Shown one piece after another: positions 7,489-16,413 of a stretch of DNA of 64,000 nucleotides; the first letter of the stretch is position 1, and each line of letters begins with the position of its first letter. The stretch is taken from assembly GCF_900163565.1 (NCBI RefSeq), contig NZ_FUHU01000038.1, positions 62,001-126,000 on the forward strand, in the 5' to 3' direction. This DNA comes from Agrococcus casei LMG 22410 (GTDB taxonomy: Bacteria > Actinomycetota > Actinomycetes > Actinomycetales > Microbacteriaceae). The notes beneath the pieces are model-generated. The model was not told where the DNA came from. It saw nothing but the letters and a program-made list of their open reading frames with translations, and made no database searches. The position numbers and the translations under genes were made by a program.

Positions 7489-9315
7489 GTGTCAGCTGCA
7501 GGAATCCGTCCGACCGTCGTAGACGTCAGACCTGAAGGCAACATCGCCGATCTGTTGCGAGAGCGCGTGCAGAAGACACCCGATTCGCCGCTGTTCGCCG
7601 TTCCGAACGGCGACGAGTGGAGCGACATCACCGCCCGCGAGTTCGAAGAGCAGGTGATCGCCGTCGCCAAGGGCTTCGTCGCGGCCGGCGTCGAGCCCGG
7701 CGAGCACGTCAGCCTGATGAGCCGCGTGCGCTACGAGTGGTCGCTGATCGACTTCGCGCTGCACTACGCCGGAGCGATCATGGTTCCGGTGTACGAGACA
7801 AGTTCGTCGTCGCAGATGGAATGGATCCTCTCTGACGGCGGATCGACATTCCTCCTGGTCGAGTCCGACGAGCTCAAGGAGCGTTTCGACGGCACATCCG
7901 AGAGCACGCGCAGCCAGCTGCGCCACGAGCCCTGGGTCATCGGCAATGGCGCCGTCGAAGAGCTCACCGCACTCGGTGCCGACGTCGACGATGCCGAGAT
8001 CGAGCGTCGCCGCGGTCTTGCAGGCGGCTCCGACGTCGCGACCATCATCTACACCTCCGGGTCGACAGCCAAGCCCAAGGGCGTCGTGCTGACCCACTCG
8101 AACTTCGCTGACCTGTCGCGCAACGCCGCCAATGTCATGAAGGAAGTCGTCTCACCCGGCGCCTCGACCCTGCTGTTCGTCACCCTCGCGCACGTGTTCG
8201 CTCGCTTCATCTCCGTGCTCGCGATCGAGGGCGGCGTCAAGGTCGGCCACCAGCCCGACACGACACAGCTCGTGCCGTCGCTGGGATCCTTCAAGCCGAC
8301 CTTCCTCCTCGTGGTGCCGCGCGTGCTCGAGAAGGTCTACAACGTCTCAGAGCAGAAGGCAGAAGGCGGCGGCAAGGGCAAGATCTTCCGCCGCGCCGTC
8401 GAGGTCGCAGTCGAGCACTCCAAGGCGCTCGACGCAGGCAAGGTGCCGCTTCGCCTTGCACTCGCCTTCAAGCTCTACGACGTGCTCGTGTACGGCAAGC
8501 TCAAGAAGGCGCTGGGCGGCCGTGCCCAGTACGCGGTCTCGGGCTCAGCTCCCCTCGGCCTCTTCCTCGGACACTTCTATCGCTCGCTCGGCCTGCGCAT
8601 CCTGGAGGGCTACGGCCTGACTGAGACGACAGCGCCCATCACCGTGAACCTTCCCAGCAAGTTCAAGATCGGCACCGTCGGCCCGTCGCTGCCCGGCGGC
8701 GGTCTCCGCATCGCCGAGGACGGCGAGATCGAGGTGTCAGGCATTCCGGTGTTCAAGGAGTACCACAACAACCCCGAGGCGACCGCTGAGGCGTTCACCG
8801 AAGACGGCTGGTTCAGAACCGGCGACATCGGCCAGCTCGATGCAGAGGACTACCTGACGATCACGGGCCGCAAGAAGGAGCTGATCATCACGGCGGGCGG
8901 CAAGAACATCTCGCCGACGCAGCTCGAGGACCCCATCCGCTCGAACCTCCTGGTCGAGCAGGTCGTCGTCGTGGGCGACCAGAAGCCCTTCATCGGCGCC
9001 ATCGTCACGCTCGACACCGAGATGATGCCGAAGTGGCTCGCCAACAACGGCCTCGACGAGAACATGCGGGTCGAAGACGCCATGGTGCACCCGAAGGTCG
9101 TCGAAGAGCTCAAGGCTGCCGTCGCGAAGGGCAACGAAGCAGTGTCTCGAGCAGAGTCGATCCGCAGGTTCATCGTGCTGCCCGTGAGCTTCACAGAGGC
9201 CTCAGGCCACCTGACGCCGAAGATGTCGATCAAGCGAGCCAACATCGTCAAGGATTTCTCGGCCGAGATCGACTCGCTCTACAACAAGGAGAACCCGGGC
9301 GGCATCTCGCTGTAG
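7489..9315 (+). CDS. Long-chain fatty-acid--CoA ligase (FadD15-like AMP-binding enzyme)
   Basis: 608-residue ANL-superfamily adenylate-forming enzyme. It activates fatty acids with ATP and couples them to CoA. Motifs: P-loop YTSGSTAKPKG, the VLTHSN stretch after it, the adenylate-binding GYGLTETTAP, the FRTGDIGQLD hinge region and GRKKELIITAGGKNI. Start choice: GTG at 7489 has AAAGGAG 5 nt upstream; an ATG at 7465 in the same frame follows TAGAAT (7451-7456) by 8 nt and would add eight residues as a nearly leaderless form. In M. tuberculosis fadD15 (Rv2187) lies in the same block as aroG and an acyltransferase, which matches this neighbourhood. Confidence 0.92.
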   Translation: MSAAGIRPTVVDVRPEGNIADLLRERVQKTPDSPLFAVPNGDEWSDITAREFEEQVIAVAKGFVAAGVEPGEHVSLMSRVRYEWSLIDFALHYAGAIMVPVYETSSSSQMEWILSDGGSTFLLVESDELKERFDGTSESTRSQLRHEPWVIGNGAVEELTALGADVDDAEIERRRGLAGGSDVATIIYTSGSTAKPKGVVLTHSNFADLSRNAANVMKEVVSPGASTLLFVTLAHVFARFISVLAIEGGVKVGHQPDTTQLVPSLGSFKPTFLLVVPRVLEKVYNVSEQKAEGGGKGKIFRRAVEVAVEHSKALDAGKVPLRLALAFKLYDVLVYGKLKKALGGRAQYAVSGSAPLGLFLGHFYRSLGLRILEGYGLTETTAPITVNLPSKFKIGTVGPSLPGGGLRIAEDGEIEVSGIPVFKEYHNNPEATAEAFTEDGWFRTGDIGQLDAEDYLTITGRKKELIITAGGKNISPTQLEDPIRSNLLVEQVVVVGDQKPFIGAIVTLDTEMMPKWLANNGLDENMRVEDAMVHPKVVEELKAAVAKGNEAVSRAESIRRFIVLPVSFTEASGHLTPKMSIKRANIVKDFSAEIDSLYNKENPGGISL

Positions 9316-9338
9316 CCGGGCCCCGATCGGGGAAGCGC

Positions 9339-9830
9339 TCAGAACCAGGGTGCGTTGCGGATGGCTTCCATCGCACGCACCCTGTTCTGCTTCTCGAGGG
9401 CCGAGATGTAGAGGCGGCCGTCGAGGTGCGCGCACTCGTGCTGCAGCATCTGCGCCATCAGGCCCTCGCCGACGAGCTCGACTCGATTGCCGTCAGCATC
9501 GACTCCGACGACTCGCGCCCACGGGAAGCGCGGGGTCGGAAAGCCGAGGTCGGGCACCGAGAGGCAGCCTTCGTCGATCTCCTGCACCTCTCCCCTGGTC
9601 TCGACCAGCTCGGGGTTGAGCACGTAGCCCAGCCGGTCGTCGACGAGGTAGCTGAACGCCCGCGCCGCAACACCGATCTGGTGCGCGGCGACTCCTGCCC
9701 GGCCCGGCAGCTGCACGGTGTCGAGCAGGTCTTGGACGAGGGCTTTTGTGCTGGGGGCGGCAGGGTCGACGAGCTCACCGGCTGTTCTCAGCACGGGGTC
9801 GCCGAACACTCGGATCTCTCGCACCGCCAC
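9339..9830 (-). CDS. def: Peptide deformylase
   Basis: 163 residues. Deformylases remove the formyl group from the initiator methionine of nascent proteins, using a metal held by one Cys and two His. Motif 2 EGCLS supplies the Cys (about residue 90) and motif 3 HECAHLDG the two His and the catalytic Glu. Motif 1 is GRAGVAAHQIG instead of the usual GxGLAAxQ, and motif 3 has HECAH rather than HEFDH. This marks a divergent actinobacterial type, possibly a second paralogue. The start is GTG at 9830, two bases after the mtr stop, so translation is likely coupled to the pyc-mtr operon. It is convergent with the acyl-CoA ligase. Confidence 0.9.
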   Translation of the reverse strand: MAVREIRVFGDPVLRTAGELVDPAAPSTKALVQDLLDTVQLPGRAGVAAHQIGVAARAFSYLVDDRLGYVLNPELVETRGEVQEIDEGCLSVPDLGFPTPRFPWARVVGVDADGNRVELVGEGLMAQMLQHECAHLDGRLYISALEKQNRVRAMEAIRNAPWF

Positions 9831-9832
9831 GG

Positions 9833-11191
9833 TCAGCCCTCTCCCTGCAGCAGGTCTTCTGCTTCAAGCAGCGCGTTCTCGATCACCTCGGTGAGCGCCG
9901 GGTGCGGCCAGTACTGGCCGCGTGCGAGCCCCTGGATGCGCGCTCCTACGGATGCCGCCTGCACCAGCGGCTGGAGCAGCATGCTGGCGTGCGGACCGAT
10001 GATGTGGGCGCCGAGCAGCTCACCTGCCGACGACACGACCAGCCGCAGGAACGACGACGAGTCCTCGAGCGCCCATCCGTAGGCCGTCGATCCGTAGTCG
10101 CGCGTGACCACGACCGCATCGTCGGGTGCGTCCTGGCTGCGCATGCCGAAGCTCGCGACCTCTGGCCCCGCGAAAGTCGCGGCAGGCACCGGGCTGAGCG
10201 TGTCACGGGCGTCTTCGCCTGCCAGGCGAGCCTCGATGACGCGCGCCTGGTGGTTCGCGACGTGCTTGAGCCCGAATCCGCTGGTCACATCGCCCAGCGC
10301 GTAGACGTGCTCGACGGGCTTGCCGTCTCGCTGCACTCGCAGCGCATCGTCGGTCACGAGGCGGCCGTCGTCGTGCGTGTCGAAGATCCCGGCTCCGACG
10401 CGGTCGGTGTTCGGGATGCGGCCGGTCGCGTTCAGCACGGCGTCGCTCTCGACGACGGTGCCGTCGTCGAAGGTCGTGCGCAGGCCGCCGTCGGCGCGTT
10501 CGATCGAGACGGGGCTGACGTCCTTGAGCAGCCGGTAGCGCTGCTCGGCAAGCTCGGTGAAGCGCTGCGACACCAGCTCGTCTTCACGGCGTAGCATCCG
10601 GCCGCGGCGAGCGGCTACCGTGACCTGTGTGCCGAATCCGTCGAAGATGTGAGCGAATTCGGCAGCGACGGCTCCGGATCCGATGATCACCAGCGATGAG
10701 GGAAGCTGGTCGACGCGCATCACCGAGTCGCTCGTGAGCACATCGCGGGGGTCGTGCTCGCAGTCGAGCGATCGCGTTCGAGAACCGGCGGCGATGACCA
10801 CCTTGTCTGCCGTGAAGGTCTCTCCAGAGGCCGTCACGATCGTGTGGTCGTCGACGAGCGCTGACGTCTCGCGCACGAGCCTGGTCGTGCGGTCGCGCCA
10901 TGCCTCGCCCGAGAGCGAGATCGCATTCGTGCGGTCGAAGACCCGCGACTGCACGGCACCCCAGTCGGCCTTCGGCGCCGAGCCGAGCAGCCCGAGGCCA
11001 TGCTGCTGCGCCTCGTGCACGATGTCGGCAACGCGCACGAACATCTTCGTCGGAATGCAGCCGTGGTTCAGGCAGGTGCCGCCGAACCACTCGCCGTCGT
11101 CGAAGAGCACGACATCGCGCCCCTTCCACCTCTGGCCCGGCACGGTGTTGCCGCTGCCTGCGCCGATGACGGCCAGCTCGAAATGCGTCAC
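9833..11191 (-). CDS. mtr: Mycothione reductase
   Basis: 452-residue flavoprotein disulfide reductase. It keeps mycothiol reduced by using NADPH on mycothione. The FAD-binding motif GAGSGN is at about residues 10-15, followed by the redox-active GTCLNHGCIPTKM with two cysteines five apart. The NAD(P)-binding GSGAVAAEF and the second FAD motif (VYALGDVT) come later, and the C-terminal dimer interface has the usual HPALTEVIEN with the active-site His. GSGN instead of GxGPGG at the N-terminus is typical of Mtr rather than glutathione or lipoamide reductases. The GTG start overlaps the pyc stop codon (GTGA), and def follows after two bases. Confidence 0.9.
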   Translation of the reverse strand: MTHFELAVIGAGSGNTVPGQRWKGRDVVLFDDGEWFGGTCLNHGCIPTKMFVRVADIVHEAQQHGLGLLGSAPKADWGAVQSRVFDRTNAISLSGEAWRDRTTRLVRETSALVDDHTIVTASGETFTADKVVIAAGSRTRSLDCEHDPRDVLTSDSVMRVDQLPSSLVIIGSGAVAAEFAHIFDGFGTQVTVAARRGRMLRREDELVSQRFTELAEQRYRLLKDVSPVSIERADGGLRTTFDDGTVVESDAVLNATGRIPNTDRVGAGIFDTHDDGRLVTDDALRVQRDGKPVEHVYALGDVTSGFGLKHVANHQARVIEARLAGEDARDTLSPVPAATFAGPEVASFGMRSQDAPDDAVVVTRDYGSTAYGWALEDSSSFLRLVVSSAGELLGAHIIGPHASMLLQPLVQAASVGARIQGLARGQYWPHPALTEVIENALLEAEDLLQGEG

Positions 11192-14100
11192 TGCTTGTCT
11201 CCTCCTGTGATGACGGCGATCAGATCGCCCGCCTCGACCTGTCTGGTGCCGGTGAACGCCAAGCGCGTGACGGCGCCTGCGACCTGACTGGTGATGCCGG
11301 CCTCCATCTTCATGGCCTCGATCGTCGCGACGGTGCCGCCGACCTCGACCTCTGCACCCTCTTCGACCTGCACCGTGACGGCGCCGGCGAACGGGGCTGC
11401 GATGTGATTCGGGTTGGCCGCGTCGGCACGCTCGGCGGTCTCTTCGACGACCGTGACCGAGCGGTCGCGAACGTAGACGGGGCGCAGCTGGCCGTTCAGC
11501 ACGGTCATGACAGTCACCATGCCCTGTTCGTCGGGCTTGCCCATCGCCTCGAGGCCGACGCGCAGCAGCACGCCCTTGCCGATGCCGACCGAGTGCTCCT
11601 CGCCCTGCTTGATGCCGTAGAGGTAGTCGATCGTGTCGACGACCGACAGATCGCCGTACTGCGCGATCGTCGACGCGTAGTCCTTCGTCGGCGCCGGAAA
11701 GAGCAGCTCGTTGAGCGCGTCCTGGCGGTCGCGTCCGGGCTCGGCGAGGCGCGTGCGCTGCTCACCAGTCAGCTCGGTCTCTGACAGCTTGACCTCACGA
11801 CCCTCCAGCACCTTCGTGCGGAACGGCTCCGGCCATCCGCCTGGAAGATCGCCCAGCTCGCCGGCCATGAACGAGACCACCGAGTCGGGGATGTCGTACT
11901 TCTGGGGGTTCTCTTCGAAGTCCTTTGGGTCTGCGCCCTTCGCAACCAGCTGCAGCGCCAGGTCTCCGACGACCTTCGACGACGGCGTCACCTTGGTCGG
12001 GCGTCCCAGGATGCGAGACGCCTCGGCATACCAGTTCTCGATGTCCTCGAAGCGGTCGGCAAGGCCGAGTGCGATCGCCTGCTGCCGCAGGTTCGACAGC
12101 TGCCCGCCCGGAATCTCGTGGTGGTAGACGCGCCCGGTCGGAGCCGGCAGCCCCGACTCGAACGGCTTGTACAGACGGCGCACGGCCTCCCAGTACGGCT
12201 CGAGGTCGCCCACTGCGGCGAGGTCGATGCCGGTGTCGCGAGGGGTGTCGGCGAGGGCTGCGACGAGCGCGCTCATCGACGGCTGGCTCGTGGTGCCCGA
12301 CATGGGGGCGGATGCGACATCGACTGCGTCGACACCGGCTTCTGCGGCCGCGAACAGCGTCGCGAGCTGGCCGCCCGCTGTGTCATGCGTGTGCAGATGC
12401 ACGGGCAGATCGAACCGATCGCGCAGCGCCTTCACGAGCTTGCTGGCAGCGCCTGCACGCAGGAGTCCCGCCATGTCTTTGATGGCGAGCACGTGTGCGC
12501 CGGCCTCGACGATCTCGTCGGCAAGGCGCAGGTAGTAGTCGAGCGTGTAGAGGTCTTCTGCCGGGTCGAGCAGATTGCCCGAGTAGCAGAGCGCGACCTC
12601 GGCGACCGTGGTCTCAGTCTCGAGCACGGCGTCGATCGCCGGCCGCATCTGCGAGACGTCGTTGAGCGCGTCGAACACCCGGAACACGTCGATTCCCGTC
12701 GCGGCGGCCTCATGCACGAATGCACTCGTCACCTCGGTCGGGTACGGCGTGTAGCCGACCGTGTTGCGACCGCGAAGCAGCATCTGCAGGTTCAGGTTCG
12801 GAGCCGCCTCGCGCAGCTTCGCCAGTCGCTCCCACGGGTCTTCGCCGAGGAAGCGCAGCGCGACGTCGTAGGTCGCCCCTCCCCAGGCCTCGACGCTGAG
12901 CAGCTGCGGCGTCATGCGCGAAACATAGGGAGCCACCTCGACGAGGTCTTTCGTGCGAACGCGCGTCGCCAGCAGCGACTGGTGCGCATCTCGGAACGTC
13001 GTCTCTGTGACCGCGAGGGCATCCTGCCTGCGAAGCTCGGCCGCGAACTCCGCCGGGCCCACTTCGAGCAGACGCTGCCGGGCACCGGGCTGCACAGGCT
13101 GCTCGAGCACGCTGCTGTCGGGCAGCTTCGTCACCGGGTTGATCACGCCGTCAGCGGGCCCGTGCGGCTGGTTCACGGTGACGTCAGCGAGCCAGGAGAG
13201 CACTTTGGATGCGCGGTCACGGGGAGCCTGGATGCTCGTCAGGTCGGGGTGGTCCTCGATGAAGTGCGTCGAGACGTCGCCTGCGACGAAGTCGTCGTTC
13301 TCGAGCAGGTTCAGCAGGAAGGGGATGTTGGTCGCGACGCCGCGGATGCGGAACTCGCTCACAGCGCGGTGGGCGCGGCCGATCGCCGTCTCGAGGTCGC
13401 GGCCGCGGCACGTGACCTTGGCGAGCATCGAGTCGAAGTGCGGGCTGATCTCGGCACCCGGGTTGATCGTTCCGCCGTCGAGTCGCACGCCTGCGCCGCC
13501 CGGCGACCGGTATGCCGTGATGCGCCCGATGTCGGGGCGGAACCCGTCGGCGGGATTCTCGGTCGTGACGCGGCACTGCAGAGCCGCACCGTGCATCTGG
13601 ATCTGGTCCTGCTCGAGCCCGAGCTCTGCCAGCGTCGCGCCGGCTGCGATGCGGATCTGAGACTGCACGAGGTCGACGTCGGTGATCTCCTCGGTCACGG
13701 TGTGCTCGACCTGGATGCGCGGGTTCATCTCGATGAACACGTGCTCGCCCGCGCGCTCCCCCTCGGTGTCGAGCAGAAACTCGACCGTGCCTGCGTTCTC
13801 GTACTGGATCGACTTCGCGAATGCGACGGCGTCCCGGTAGAGGGCCTGGCGCACGTCTTCGTCGAGGTGCGGCGCGGGAGCCAGCTCGACCACCTTCTGG
13901 TGACGGCGCTGCACAGAGCAGTCGCGCTCGAACAGGTGCACGGTCTCGCCCGTGCCGTCGGCGAGGATCTGCACCTCGATGTGCCTTGGCCGCTGCACCG
14001 CCTGCTCGATGAACATGGTGGCGTCGCCGAATGCGCTGTCTGCTTCGCGCATGGCCGCTTCGAGGGCATCGCGAAGGTCTTCGCGCTTCTCGACAAGGCG

Positions 14101-14604
14101 CATGCCGCGGCCGCCTCCTCCGGCGACCGCCTTGCAGAAGACCGGGAAGCCGATCTCGTCGGCGCCGCTGATCAGCTCGTCGAGATCGGTCGTGGCGACC
14201 GTCGACCGCAGCACGGGCACGCCGGCGCTGCGTGCGTGATCCTTCGCGGTGACCTTGTTGCCGGCCATCGAGAGCACCTCGGCGCGGGGGCCGACGAACG
14301 CGATGCCCGCCTCGGCTGCCTTGCGGGCGAGATCGGGGTTCTCCGAGAGGAATCCGTACCCCGGGTAGATCGCGTCAGCGCCTGCGTGCTTGGCGACCCG
14401 GATGATCTCGTCGATGTCGAGGTACGCGCGGACGGGGTGCCCCTCCTCGCCTATCTCATAGGCTTCATCGGCCTTCTGGATGTGGAGGGAGTTTCGGTCT
14501 TCATGAGGAAACACCGCCACTGTTCGAATGCCCAGCTCGTTGGCTGCTCGGAAGGCACGAATCGCGATTTCTCCGCGATTGGCGACCAGAAGTTTCTGAA
14601 ACAC
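11188..14604 (-). CDS. pyc: Pyruvate carboxylase
   Basis: 1138-residue single-chain, biotin-dependent pyruvate carboxylase, which converts pyruvate and bicarbonate to oxaloacetate (anaplerosis). Domains in order: biotin carboxylase (1 to about 450, opening FQKLLVANRGEIAIR, with the ATP loop KAVAGGGGRGMR), carboxyltransferase (about 520-800; metal site near MLLRGRN and HLHTHDT), the conserved linker, and a biotinyl domain ending EAMKMEAG with the biotinylated Lys at about 1099. The frame is open much further upstream (to 14994), but GTG at 14604 has GAGGAG just upstream and gives the family start and length. It is divergent from parA and leads a pyc-mtr-def operon by overlap. Confidence 0.96.
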   Translation of the reverse strand: MFQKLLVANRGEIAIRAFRAANELGIRTVAVFPHEDRNSLHIQKADEAYEIGEEGHPVRAYLDIDEIIRVAKHAGADAIYPGYGFLSENPDLARKAAEAGIAFVGPRAEVLSMAGNKVTAKDHARSAGVPVLRSTVATTDLDELISGADEIGFPVFCKAVAGGGGRGMRLVEKREDLRDALEAAMREADSAFGDATMFIEQAVQRPRHIEVQILADGTGETVHLFERDCSVQRRHQKVVELAPAPHLDEDVRQALYRDAVAFAKSIQYENAGTVEFLLDTEGERAGEHVFIEMNPRIQVEHTVTEEITDVDLVQSQIRIAAGATLAELGLEQDQIQMHGAALQCRVTTENPADGFRPDIGRITAYRSPGGAGVRLDGGTINPGAEISPHFDSMLAKVTCRGRDLETAIGRAHRAVSEFRIRGVATNIPFLLNLLENDDFVAGDVSTHFIEDHPDLTSIQAPRDRASKVLSWLADVTVNQPHGPADGVINPVTKLPDSSVLEQPVQPGARQRLLEVGPAEFAAELRRQDALAVTETTFRDAHQSLLATRVRTKDLVEVAPYVSRMTPQLLSVEAWGGATYDVALRFLGEDPWERLAKLREAAPNLNLQMLLRGRNTVGYTPYPTEVTSAFVHEAAATGIDVFRVFDALNDVSQMRPAIDAVLETETTVAEVALCYSGNLLDPAEDLYTLDYYLRLADEIVEAGAHVLAIKDMAGLLRAGAASKLVKALRDRFDLPVHLHTHDTAGGQLATLFAAAEAGVDAVDVASAPMSGTTSQPSMSALVAALADTPRDTGIDLAAVGDLEPYWEAVRRLYKPFESGLPAPTGRVYHHEIPGGQLSNLRQQAIALGLADRFEDIENWYAEASRILGRPTKVTPSSKVVGDLALQLVAKGADPKDFEENPQKYDIPDSVVSFMAGELGDLPGGWPEPFRTKVLEGREVKLSETELTGEQRTRLAEPGRDRQDALNELLFPAPTKDYASTIAQYGDLSVVDTIDYLYGIKQGEEHSVGIGKGVLLRVGLEAMGKPDEQGMVTVMTVLNGQLRPVYVRDRSVTVVEETAERADAANPNHIAAPFAGAVTVQVEEGAEVEVGGTVATIEAMKMEAGITSQVAGAVTRLAFTGTRQVEAGDLIAVITGGDKQ

Positions 14605-14688
14605 GGTGCTCCTCGGTGTATTAGGACTGGGAGGGTTCCGCATAGCCCGCATCGGCACGGCCTGTGCTGCGTTCCACCCTAGTCGCGG

Positions 14689-14694
14689 TAGAGT
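14689..14694 (+). promoter_or_regulatory. Leaderless -10 element of the ParA gene
   Basis: TAGAGT followed after 7 nt by the GTG at 14702. It lies in the 97-bp gap divergent from pyc. Confidence 0.68.
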
Positions 14695-14701
14695 TGCACC
14701 C

Positions 14702-15601
14702 GTGCACGTAGTATCAGTGAGTTCATTGAAAGGTGGCGTCGGCAAGACGACCGTCACGCTGGGCCTTGCGTCCGCGGCGTTCGCGAAGGGTCTCAGAACC
14801 CTTGTCGTCGACCTCGACCCGCAGTCTGACGCCTCGACGGGCATGGACATCGACGTGACAGGGCGACTCAACGTCGCTGACGTTCTGTCGAATCCCAAAG
14901 ACAAGATCGTCGAGCAGGCCATTGTCCCCTCCGGCTGGACAGCCGGGCACGGTGGCAAGATCGATGTGATGATCGGTAGCCCGTCTGCCATCAACTTCGA
15001 CGGCCCTCACCCGACGCTGAAAGAGATCTGGCGTCTCGAGACCGCGCTGGCGACTGTCGAGTCACAGTACGACCTCGTGCTGATCGACTGCGCGCCCAGC
15101 CTGAATGCACTCACGCGCACCGCGTGGGCCGCATCCGACCGTGTGCTCGTCGTCACTGAGCCCGGCCTCTTCTCCGTTGCAGCTGCCGACCGTGCCCTGC
15201 GCGCGATCGAAGAGATCCGCCGCGGACTCTCGCAGCGTCTGCAGCCCGCTGGCATCGTGGTCAACCGCGCGCGTCCGCAGTCGCTCGAGCACCAGTACCG
15301 CATCCAGGAGCTGAAAGACATGTTCGGCCCCCTCGTGCTCGACATCGTGCTGCCAGAGCGCACCTCGATGCAGCAGGCCCAGGGAGCAGCACGACCGCTG
15401 CACGTGTGGCCCGGCGAGGGCGCACAGGAGATGGCTGCGCAGTTCGACGAGCTGCTGCAGCACCTCGACGACCACTTCGGCAAGTCGCCCACTGCCCCGG
15501 CCGGCGGCCGCGGCATGACGCCGACAGCCGCAGCCGACGCATCCGCCGCCGCGCAGATCGACGAGCTGACAGAAGACGCCGACGAGACCGAGGGACGCTA
15601 G
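14702..15601 (+). CDS. ParA-family ATPase (orphan)
   Basis: 299 residues. Deviant Walker A motif KGGVGKTT (about 10-17) with signature lysine, switch I region DLDPQSDAS, and Walker B LVLIDCAPS. These are the marks of a ParA/Soj ATPase that positions DNA or other cargo on the nucleoid. No parB gene, parS site or replication gene lies nearby, so this is an orphan copy of uncertain cargo rather than the chromosome-partition pair next to the origin. The Ala/Asp/Glu-rich tail after about residue 265 looks disordered. The GTG start at 14702 follows TAGAGT by 7 nt. Its TAG stop overlaps the stop of the convergent permease gene within CTAG (15598-15601). Confidence 0.9.
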   Translation: MHVVSVSSLKGGVGKTTVTLGLASAAFAKGLRTLVVDLDPQSDASTGMDIDVTGRLNVADVLSNPKDKIVEQAIVPSGWTAGHGGKIDVMIGSPSAINFDGPHPTLKEIWRLETALATVESQYDLVLIDCAPSLNALTRTAWAASDRVLVVTEPGLFSVAAADRALRAIEEIRRGLSQRLQPAGIVVNRARPQSLEHQYRIQELKDMFGPLVLDIVLPERTSMQQAQGAARPLHVWPGEGAQEMAAQFDELLQHLDDHFGKSPTAPAGGRGMTPTAAADASAAAQIDELTEDADETEGR

Positions 15602-16413
15602 CCCTTCACTGCTCCTTCGAGCATGCCGCGGATGAAGTGCCGCTGCAGGATCGCGTAGACCACGACGACCGGCAGCGCCACGAACACTGCTCCGGCGGCC
15701 AGCAGCGCTGTTCCCTCGGTGTACTGCCCCTGGAACAGCGCGAGGCCGAAGGGTGCCGTGCGATACGCGCCGGTCGGCGACATCGCCAGCGGAATCAGGA
15801 ACTCGTTCCAGGTCCACATGAAGGTGAGCACGACCATGGTCGTGATCGCTGGCCTGGCGAGCGGCAGCAGCACCTGCCACAGCGTGCGCCAGCTGCCGGC
15901 CCCGTCGATGCGCGCCGCGTCGATGAGCTCGCGGGGCGCGGCCCTGAAGTACGCGCGCATCCAGTACGTTCCGAACGCGATGGACTGAGCGATCTGCGGC
16001 AGGGCGACGCCCCAGAGCGTGTCGGTCAGGCCGAAGGTGCGCAGGTCGTAGTGCAGCGGAATGATGATCGCCTCGCTCGGCACCATGATGCCCGCGAGGA
16101 AGACATAGAACAGCACGCCCGACGCCTTGAAGCGCATCGTGCCGAACGCATACCCCGCCAGCACCGATGCGACCGACGAGATCACCACGACCGTGAGACT
16201 GACAGAGATCGACGCGGCCAGGTACTGCCCGAATCGACCCTCGACCCAGGCCGTCGCGAAGTTCTCGGGATGGAACCAGCCTGCCTGGGCGTCGGCGAAG
16301 TTGGCAGGACTGACGGCCGTGATGAGGATGATCGCAATCGGACCCAGCACCGCTAGCCCGAAGACTGCGAGCAGGGCGTAGTTTGCAGCGACCTCGAGTC
16401 GCCCGACCCTCAC
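15598..16413 (-). CDS. Sugar ABC transporter permease, MalG type
   Basis: 271-residue inner-membrane permease of the CUT1 carbohydrate importer class, with six predicted transmembrane helices. The cytoplasmic EAA loop that contacts the ATPase reads ELIDAARIDGAGSWRTLW (about 174-191). It is the last gene of a three-gene operon: its start overlaps the MalF-type permease by 4 bp (ATGA-type junction at 16410-16413). The substrate is not evident from sequence; lack of a nearby glycosidase in this operon leaves it open. No ATP-binding gene is present, so it likely shares a MsmK/MsiK-type ATPase encoded elsewhere. Confidence 0.92.
   Translation of the reverse strand: MRVGRLEVAANYALLAVFGLAVLGPIAIILITAVSPANFADAQAGWFHPENFATAWVEGRFGQYLAASISVSLTVVVISSVASVLAGYAFGTMRFKASGVLFYVFLAGIMVPSEAIIIPLHYDLRTFGLTDTLWGVALPQIAQSIAFGTYWMRAYFRAAPRELIDAARIDGAGSWRTLWQVLLPLARPAITTMVVLTFMWTWNEFLIPLAMSPTGAYRTAPFGLALFQGQYTEGTALLAAGAVFVALPVVVVYAILQRHFIRGMLEGAVKG

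Noticed and set aside
9321-9332. CCCCGATCGGGG palindrome between fadD and def as terminator
   Set aside because: Loop-free and short, with no T-run; too weak to call.
12118-14682. 854-codon open frame on the plus strand opposite pyc
   Set aside because: Arg/His/Asp-rich shadow of the high-GC pyruvate carboxylase gene; no start signal and no recognisable domain.
14702-15601. ParA gene as sign of a plasmid or replication origin
   Set aside because: No parB, parS-like palindromes, dnaA or replication gene near; flanked by metabolic genes in conserved chromosomal context.
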